64,000 nucleotides of DNA from F-183 sp964627455 (GTDB lineage Bacteria > Acidobacteriota > Terriglobia > Bryobacterales > Bryobacteraceae), in the NCBI GenBank assembly GCA_964627455.1, contig CAZVKC010000015.1:44020-108019 (forward strand), written 5' to 3'. The notes beneath the pieces were generated by a model. It was not told where the DNA came from, did no database searches, and saw nothing but the letters and a program-made list of their open reading frames with translations. Shown here piece by piece: positions 56,402-64,000 of the stretch. How positions within the stretch are numbered: position 1 is the stretch's first letter; every line of letters begins with the position of its first letter. Position numbers and translations under genes: made by a program.

Positions 56402-59117
56402 CTAGCTTCGCTTTTGCTTCACGCCTGCGTTGTTCGACGGCTTTGGTCGACTCAGGCCGCGCAGCCCAGCTCGCAGCCGAGCGTTCATACCATTTTCGCG
56501 CGGTTGCCGGGTCCTTTTGGGATCGTGTGTAATCTCCGTAATGATCGTAAGCGTAAGACGCCACCACTGCGGAGGTCAACGTCCGCGGGGTGCGGCCTTC
56601 CAACTGTTCCGCTGCACGCGCGGCGCCGTCAAACATCGCCCTTGCTTCGCCATGCCGGTTCGCCGCCGCCAAGGCCTGCGCCGCGGTCGTCTTCGCGAAC
56701 ACCAGCGACATCTCGAAGAACCGCTCTCCGGGATTCGTAACCAGAACCTTTTCCAGGGCTTCGGCCGCTTCGGATGCCCCGGCAATCGCGTCCTGCGTCC
56801 GGCCCAGCTTCAACTGAATCATCGCCAGCCGGGTCAACGCACGGGCGCGACGGGTGGTCGCAAACGTGTCTCCAGGGGAGGATCGCAAGACAGCGTCCCA
56901 GGTCTCAATCGCACTTCTCCCAATCGGCAATGCATGCTCCGGATCCAGTTCCCCGAGTGGGATCATGTGCTCCATCCGGGACACGGCGAGATCCATGCGG
57001 GCGCCGCCGTCGGCGGGATCCGAGTCAGCCAGTTCCTGCACCACCTTCGCCCGCTGCTCGTGCACGGCGAGACTCTTGCGGGGATCCCGGAGGCTAACCA
57101 TCTCATGCGAAAAGTACGCTTCTGCAACGCCGCCCATCAACACCGACAGGAACCGCTTGTACATCCGGTTGTCCGGTTCGGAAGCCACCACCTGCGCCGC
57201 CTTCCGCATCGACTCTTCGAGCAGCGCGACGCCCTCTTCCACCTGCCCGGACTCGGTGCGCAGTGTCCCCTCATCCTCGAGGATGATCGTTTCGCGATAC
57301 ACCATCGGCATCGAAGGGTTCACCTTCAATACCGCCTGGATCTTCTCCTTGGCCTTCAGGCAGGACTGCAACGCGTCGGCCGGACGCCCGGTCCGCTTCA
57401 ACATGCGCGATTGATAAAGATACGCGCTGGCCTGTTCGTTCCAGAGCTTCGAGTCCGTACCTTCAGGACCCGCGGCGACGTCCTCCAGGATCCGCACCGC
57501 TTCTTGCGCATGCGCCAGCCCGTCCGCGTTGCGCGCCAGCCGCAGTTCGATGTTCGCCTGGTCGAGCAGCCCGCGCGCGAGCATCCGGCGTTTCAGCGGA
57601 TCGATCGCCGCCAGCCGCCGTTGGAACTCTACAGCCCGCTGTTGGCTGACCAGCGCATCTTTGAAACGCGCGGCCATGAGCGTCATGCCGCCGCCCTGCA
57701 CCGCCGCAAGCTTCGTATAGGCCTGCGCCATGTCCTCAAGGATCACCGCATCCGTGCCTGCGGTCTTGCTCAGCTTGTCGAGATACTCGACTGCGGTATT
57801 GATCACCATCTGCTGCGCCTTGGTAGACCCGGGGATGTTGGCGATCTCTTTGTGGAAGTCGAATAGGAAGCGGTTCGCCAGAGTGCGAGTGAGTTCGAAA
57901 CGTTCACGCGCGAGCCGCGCCTGATACATCGACACCGTGATGCCGGCGGTCAACGCGGCCACCACCGCGGTCGCCGCGCTCAGCGAGATCCAGTTGCGCC
58001 GCACGAACTTTCCCATGCGGTACATCGTCGAGTCGGGGCGCGCCAGCACCGGCAACCCTTCGAGATAGCGGCGGATGTCGTCGCCGAATTGCTCGACCGA
58101 CGGATAACGCCGGGCGGGATCCTTTTGCATCGCCTTCAGGACGATCGTGTCGAGGTCACCGCGCAACGCGGCATGTCCCTGCATGCTCGGCGCGGTGACT
58201 TCCTTCAGACAAACCTTCTCGGCGATTTCGGTAGGATCGTATGTCTTGAGTCCGTGCGGACGTGCGCCAGACAAAAGCTCGTATAAAACTGCGCCCAGCG
58301 AATAGATGTCCGAAGCGACCGTGACCTGCTTGCCCTGCACCTGCTCGGGACTCGCATAATCCGGCGTCATCAACTGAAAGCCAGTAGCGGTGAGCGCCTC
58401 GGCGCCGGCGAGTTCCGCATCGAGCAGTTTCGCGATGCCGAAGTCCAGCAACTTGGGAACCCCGTCGGCATCGACGAGAATATTGCCGGGCTTGAGATCG
58501 CGATGCACGATCAGCTTCTGGTGCGCATACTGCACCGCCGCGGCGATCTGCCGGAAGAGTTCCAACTTCTGGCGGACGGAAAGCTTGTGCTTTTCCGCAT
58601 ACGCGGTGAGCGGCTCACCGTCGATCCGCTCCATAACGATGTAAGGTGTGCCGTCGGACGCCGTGCCGCCATCGAGCAGCCGCGCGATGTTGGGATGCTC
58701 GAGTTCGGCGAGGATCTGCCGTTCCTGCAGAAAGCGCCGCAGCACCGGTTCGGTGCGTACACCAATGCGAAGCGTCTTGATCGCGACGCGCTTGCGAAAC
58801 TGGTCATCGTCACGAACGCCTTCGTAGACGGCGCCCATGCCGCCTTCGCCAATTAATCCCACGATGCGATAAGGACCGACCATCGAGTCCTGCCGCTCGC
58901 TATGCTGCACCATCGCCGCGGCGGCGCCGACAACATTCGAAAAAGCAGGCGTCGAGGTGTTCCCGGAAACCGCGTGGGGCAGCAGGGATTCGACCTCCGC
59001 GCGCACTTCGGGATCCGGACAATTACGGTCGAGAAAGGCCGCACGCTCTTCCACCGAAAGCTGCGAGGCTTCGTCAAACAGACGGTCCAAAAGCGCCATC
59101 TGTTCCGGAGACAACAT
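56391..59117 (-). CDS. Membrane Ser/Thr protein kinase with TPR-type C-terminal domain
   Basis: The 908-residue protein has an N-terminal helical segment (1-75) and an active-looking kinase domain: GEGGMGAVYEG (P-loop), Lys114 in VAIKTL, HRDLKPGN (His205, Asp207), DFG (Asp225) and an APE-like YASPEQ. A membrane helix lies near residues 375-392 (ISLSAATAVVAALTAGITVSM). A long helical TPR-rich region of about 500 residues, probably exported, follows. The architecture is common in Acidobacteria. It lies two bases after the methyltransferase stop and overlaps the ECF sigma start, so it is in the cstA operon. It probably phosphorylates the sigma factor, by inference from linkage. Confidence 0.93.
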   Translation of the reverse strand: MLSPEQMALLDRLFDEASQLSVEERAAFLDRNCPDPEVRAEVESLLPHAVSGNTSTPAFSNVVGAAAAMVQHSERQDSMVGPYRIVGLIGEGGMGAVYEGVRDDDQFRKRVAIKTLRIGVRTEPVLRRFLQERQILAELEHPNIARLLDGGTASDGTPYIVMERIDGEPLTAYAEKHKLSVRQKLELFRQIAAAVQYAHQKLIVHRDLKPGNILVDADGVPKLLDFGIAKLLDAELAGAEALTATGFQLMTPDYASPEQVQGKQVTVASDIYSLGAVLYELLSGARPHGLKTYDPTEIAEKVCLKEVTAPSMQGHAALRGDLDTIVLKAMQKDPARRYPSVEQFGDDIRRYLEGLPVLARPDSTMYRMGKFVRRNWISLSAATAVVAALTAGITVSMYQARLARERFELTRTLANRFLFDFHKEIANIPGSTKAQQMVINTAVEYLDKLSKTAGTDAVILEDMAQAYTKLAAVQGGGMTLMAARFKDALVSQQRAVEFQRRLAAIDPLKRRMLARGLLDQANIELRLARNADGLAHAQEAVRILEDVAAGPEGTDSKLWNEQASAYLYQSRMLKRTGRPADALQSCLKAKEKIQAVLKVNPSMPMVYRETIILEDEGTLRTESGQVEEGVALLEESMRKAAQVVASEPDNRMYKRFLSVLMGGVAEAYFSHEMVSLRDPRKSLAVHEQRAKVVQELADSDPADGGARMDLAVSRMEHMIPLGELDPEHALPIGRSAIETWDAVLRSSPGDTFATTRRARALTRLAMIQLKLGRTQDAIAGASEAAEALEKVLVTNPGERFFEMSLVFAKTTAAQALAAANRHGEARAMFDGAARAAEQLEGRTPRTLTSAVVASYAYDHYGDYTRSQKDPATARKWYERSAASWAARPESTKAVEQRRREAKAKLDGL

Positions 59118-59119
59118 CG

Positions 59120-60091
59120 CTATTGCTGCCCCTTGATCGCGAGGATGCCGTCAATCGGCTTGCCTGTGATGCGGCCTTGTATCGATTCGAAACCCGTCCC
59201 GGCGAGGATCTCCCGGTATTGCTCGAATGTCCGCTCACGGCCTTCCGTGCAGATCAGCATGTTGAGCGACTGCATGTGCGCGGAAACATTCGCGGGCGTC
59301 AGGATCTTTTCGGCAATCAGCAAGCCGCCGCCGGGGGGCAGTGCGGCGAACACTTTGCCGAGCAGCAGGCGGATCCTGGTTTCATTCCAGTCGTGCAGAA
59401 TGCGGCCGAGACAGTAGAGGTCCGCGGGCGGCAGCGGGTCGGTGAAGAAGTCTCCAGCGATGCACTCCACCGGCGTGCCTTTCACGAACTCGCGTGCGAC
59501 CTCCACGGCTTGCGGCAGGTCGAACACCGCGCCTTGCATGCCGGGGTATGCCGCCACAGCCGCCATCACGAGATGCCCCGTGGCGCCGCCGAGATCCACG
59601 CAACGGCGAAAGCGCGACAGATCGAACGAACGCACCAGCAACGGCGAACTGATCTGCCCAAAGCCGTGCATGCCCATGAGAAAGTCGTGTTTCTTCTCTT
59701 CGGTTTCGAAAAAGTGAGAGAAGAGCGGGCCACCACCGCTGAATCCGAAAGTCTGGCTCCAGCGATTCGATCCCTCGGCAATCGCGTCTTCGAGATTGCG
59801 CCACATGGGATACAGCGCCGCGTTCGAGTACTGGATGTACCCTGTGAGCGTTCGCGGACTCCCGCGGCGCAGGTACGTCTCACTGATCGGCGTGTTGCGG
59901 TACTCGTCGCCGTGCTTTTCAAGAAGCCCCATCGAGGCGCAGGCGTCGAGCAGGCGTTCGCCCGCAACCCCAAGGTCGCGGTTGCCTTCGAAGACTCCCA
60001 GGCGTACAGCGGCGAACATAGCCTTTGATCGGCGGAACGCCTCAATCAGTTCAACAATCGGAGCCGAATCAGGAACAGGATCTAGCAACAT
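59120..60091 (-). CDS. O-methyltransferase (acetylserotonin-OMT-like)
   Basis: The 323-residue protein has a helical N-terminal dimerisation domain (about 1-110). The SAM domain holds RCVDLGGATGHLVMAAVAAYP (motif I), GAVFDLPQAVE, GDFFTDPLPPADLYCLGRILHDWNETRIRLLLGKV (with the catalytic-region His) and GGGLLIAEKIL. This matches small-molecule O-methyltransferases of PF00891. I start at ATG 60091, which overlaps the ybdD stop by 10 bp and gives MLLDP. The longer frame (60142) would overlap ybdD more deeply. It belongs to the cstA operon. Substrate is unknown and unusual for this setting. Confidence 0.88.
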   Translation of the reverse strand: MLLDPVPDSAPIVELIEAFRRSKAMFAAVRLGVFEGNRDLGVAGERLLDACASMGLLEKHGDEYRNTPISETYLRRGSPRTLTGYIQYSNAALYPMWRNLEDAIAEGSNRWSQTFGFSGGGPLFSHFFETEEKKHDFLMGMHGFGQISSPLLVRSFDLSRFRRCVDLGGATGHLVMAAVAAYPGMQGAVFDLPQAVEVAREFVKGTPVECIAGDFFTDPLPPADLYCLGRILHDWNETRIRLLLGKVFAALPPGGGLLIAEKILTPANVSAHMQSLNMLICTEGRERTFEQYREILAGTGFESIQGRITGKPIDGILAIKGQQ

Positions 60092-60269
60092 TTCGCTTTC
60101 ATGTACTTGCGGCGCATCCGCTCTTCGCTGAATTTTCGCCACTCTTCGCGCGACGAACTCGCGCCATGCGCCGCGAGATGCCGGGCGTATGCGTTCTCAT
60201 CACCGATCTCTCGCAGGATTCCGACCACGATGCGCCAGAACTGCACGACACGTTGTTGCAGCGACATCA

Positions 60270-60270
<1 letters not shown>
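60082..60270 (-). CDS. ybdD: YbdD/YjiX family small protein (DUF466), CstA-associated
   Basis: The 62-residue protein has the family pattern FWRIVVGILREIGDENAYARHLAAH ... EEWRKFSEERMRRKYMKAKCC, with the two terminal cysteines typical of the group. Some homologues replace one Cys by selenocysteine; here both are TGT/TGC and the stop is TAG. It begins at the base where cstA ends (TGATG overlap), the normal genomic position, and probably acts with the transporter. Its molecular role is not established. Confidence 0.9.
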
Positions 60271-62327
<2,057 letters not shown>

Positions 62328-62487
62328 CGTTAGAAAATTGTATCGTCATCCGCGCGGCCGGCACCCGCGTTGAATCGCATCAGCGGACTGGTGTAATCTG
62401 GCGCAGACGGCTTCCACAGGCACGACGCCCCCGGTCCGGGGGATGATAGAAAAAGATGTCTGAAAAGCAGAAGGAGTCGGGCCCATC

Positions 62488-63213
62488 ATGGATCGTTGGG
62501 GAATTCCCCTTGCAGGCGTGGTGCTGTTTGTCCTGCTGTGCTGGTATTGCACCGCCACCGAACCCGCGGAAATCGAGCAGGACCTGACCGCGCGATCCAT
62601 CGCGGCGCTGCAGGCAGGCGGCATTGAAATTCCTCCTTATGGCTTGAAGCTGGACGGGCAGACGGCGATCCTCTCGGGACCTGCAGGAAGTCCGATCGTC
62701 AGCGAAGAAGCGCGCCTGCGGCTCGAAGCCGTGTGGGGTATCAGCGAGGTGGTGGTCAACGCGCGGGAAGCGCCCGCTCCGCCTCCGCCGCCCAAGCCTG
62801 CTTCTGTCGCGCCCCCACCGGTCGCCGCAGCCGCAGTCGAAGGTGACGCCGCGAAGTTGCAGTCACAACTGAACCAGTTCCTCGACGGCAAGAACATTCG
62901 CTTTGCTCCGAACACCGACGTGCTCATGAGTGATGGGCGCCGGATCCTGGATGAGGTCGCGAAGATCCTGAAGACGGCGCCGGCGGTGAAGGTTGAAATT
63001 GACGGCCATACAGATGGGGATGGCGATGCCGCAAAGAACCTGGCCCTGAGCAAACGCAGAGCCGCGTCGGTCCAGCGTTATCTGATGGGACGCGGGGTCG
63101 CAGGTGCGCGCCTGACCAGCACCGGGCATGGCGCCGAAAAGCCGGTGGTCCCCAACGACACGGCCGAGAACAAAACTCGCAACCGCAGAATTGAATTTCA
63201 CGCAATCCAATAG
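62488..63213 (+). CDS. OmpA-like peptidoglycan-binding protein with N-terminal BON-like domain
   Basis: The 241-residue protein has one N-terminal membrane helix (IPLAGVVLFVLLCWYC). A small BON-like domain follows (about 28-95, IEIPPYGLKLDGQTAILSGPAGSPIVSEEA), then a Pro/Ala linker and an OmpA C-terminal domain. The OmpA domain has the binding-motif residues (VKVEIDGHTDGDGDAAKNLALSKRRAASVQRYL ... GHGAEKPVVPNDTAENKTRNRRIEF). It probably tethers the inner membrane or periplasm to peptidoglycan. GAAGGAG lies upstream of the start. The coiled-coil gene follows by 15 bp. Confidence 0.9.
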   Translation: MDRWGIPLAGVVLFVLLCWYCTATEPAEIEQDLTARSIAALQAGGIEIPPYGLKLDGQTAILSGPAGSPIVSEEARLRLEAVWGISEVVVNAREAPAPPPPPKPASVAPPPVAAAAVEGDAAKLQSQLNQFLDGKNIRFAPNTDVLMSDGRRILDEVAKILKTAPAVKVEIDGHTDGDGDAAKNLALSKRRAASVQRYLMGRGVAGARLTSTGHGAEKPVVPNDTAENKTRNRRIEFHAIQ

Positions 63214-63228
63214 CAGCAGCTACATTCG

Positions 63229-64000
63229 ATGTCTTATCTGATTGTCAAAATCATCTTCTGGCTGAGCGCAGCAGGACTGCTCGGCTTCCTGATCGCCTGG
63301 TGGTGGACGCGTCACGCTGAGCGCCGCCGGTCGAACGAACTCGAAGGAGTTTGGACGCAGAAGGTCCAGCGAGCGAATCGCGAGTTGGACGCATTGCGCG
63401 CCGATCTGCGAACAGAGGCGACACGCGCACAGCGGCTCGAAGACGACGAACAGGAACTCCGCGCGAAGTTGAAGGCGGCGGAAAAGGAATTGCAGTCACT
63501 GCGTGATGGGAAGGGCGGATCCGCGGATCCGGCGTTGAGGAAGAGGATCGCGGAACTCGAGAAGGAACTGGAGACGAGCAAGGGCGACGCCTCGTCGGCG
63601 CAGCAGCGCGCGGAGACGCTGGCGAAGGAGAGAGAGGCAGAGTCCGCGTCGCTGAGGAGCCGGATCGTGGACCTGGAGAAACAGTTGCAGGCAGCGTCCG
63701 GTAAAGATGGAGCCAGCATCGCCGAGTTCGAAAAGCAACTGGCGGCTACAGCGTCCAGCAAAGAGGCGGCAGTTCGAGAGAAGGATGCGTCGCTCGCCAA
63801 GCTTCGGACGCAGATCGAGGATCTCCAAAAGCAGTTGGCCGCGGCGTCCCGCAAAGATGACGCCGGCGCACTGAAAGCCCGGGTTGCGGAACTCGAGAAG
63901 CAACTTGCGGCCGCAGCGTCTGCGAAGGATGCGCAAGTCGCAGAACTCGAACCACTCAAGACCAAAGTCGTGGACCTCGAAAAGCAACTTGCATCCACGG
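63229..64000 (+). CDS. Membrane-anchored coiled-coil protein (partial, cut by window end)
   Basis: This open frame has no stop before the window end. It starts MSYLIVKIIFWLSAAGLLGFLIAWWW, a membrane helix ending in tryptophans, then continues as a highly charged coiled coil of at least 230 residues. A unit close to R/A-I-x-x-L-E-K-Q-L-A-A-A-S-x-K-D recurs (for example VDLEKQL, IAEFEKQLAATAS, VAELEKQLAAAAS), so internal duplication is likely. Relatives with this build often end in a helix-hairpin-helix domain, which would lie outside the window. It is in an operon with the OmpA-like gene, suggesting an envelope-linked structural role. Function unknown. Confidence 0.75.
   Translation, partial: MSYLIVKIIFWLSAAGLLGFLIAWWWTRHAERRRSNELEGVWTQKVQRANRELDALRADLRTEATRAQRLEDDEQELRAKLKAAEKELQSLRDGKGGSADPALRKRIAELEKELETSKGDASSAQQRAETLAKEREAESASLRSRIVDLEKQLQAASGKDGASIAEFEKQLAATASSKEAAVREKDASLAKLRTQIEDLQKQLAAASRKDDAGALKARVAELEKQLAAAASAKDAQVAELEPLKTKVVDLEKQLAST

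Overview
The window looks like a draft scaffold from a GC-rich, soil-type Acidobacteriota, most likely the Bryobacterales ('Solibacter'-like) branch. This rests on gene content, not on any search: two DUF1501 secreted proteins (one paired with DUF1800, one with DUF1549/DUF1553), Tat-exported Gfo/Idh/MocA oxidoreductases, a VPS10/sortilin-type propeller, a TIGR02999-type ECF sigma factor beside a TPR Ser/Thr kinase, a BBP2-type porin beside an ammonium transporter, a PEP-CTERM protein and a large secreted Ig-like/LamG protein. There are no rRNA genes, CRISPR arrays, prophages or recognisable insertion sequences. Four 100-N assembly gaps are present. One of them, inside rho, is false.

Layout. 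1-4.0 kb: two ABC peptide-type permeases and a DUF1800-DUF1501 pair. 4.0-9.4 kb: a methyltransferase (with a gap), fabD, a quinoprotein with one haem-c site, and a hybrid histidine kinase. 9.5-13.9 kb: a Gfo/Idh oxidoreductase, a cytochrome c-SUMF1 fusion, apbE and a Tat-exported phosphoesterase. 14.0-18.6 kb: a porin divergent from amt, then ppk2 and an enoyl-CoA hydratase. 18.6-27.1 kb: an SMP-30 lactonase-like protein, an unrecognised HExxH protein, a 1051-residue VPS10-type propeller, a shortened DUF4239-like protein, a membrane-anchored PQQ propeller and an esterase. 27.13-28.15 kb: the only large non-coding stretch, packed with perfect inverted repeats, ahead of the large surface protein (28.15-31.6 kb). 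31.7-42.2 kb: a DUF418 membrane protein, cyclophilin, initiator tRNA, radical SAM protein, glucose-dehydrogenase-like enzyme, a lipoprotein, rho, engB, tRNA-Val and malQ.

42.2-52 kb: an orphan nuoB, an ECF sigma/anti-sigma pair, a kinase-like protein with an eroded ATP-binding domain, a second Gfo/Idh protein and a DUF1549/1553-DUF1501 pair. 52-62.3 kb: one long minus-strand series, cstA-ybdD-methyltransferase-Ser/Thr kinase-ECF sigma, then a secreted nuclease and a PEP-CTERM protein. 62.5-64 kb: an OmpA-like protein and a coiled-coil protein cut by the window end.

How the genes fit together: the window mixes housekeeping genes (fabD, rho, engB, malQ, nuoB, two tRNAs) with a rich exported set for degrading or sensing environmental organic matter (quinoprotein, lactonase, propellers, nuclease, LamG protein). 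Control layers are two ECF sigma systems, one Ser/Thr kinase and two histidine-kinase-type proteins. Genes are tightly packed, with many overlapping ends.
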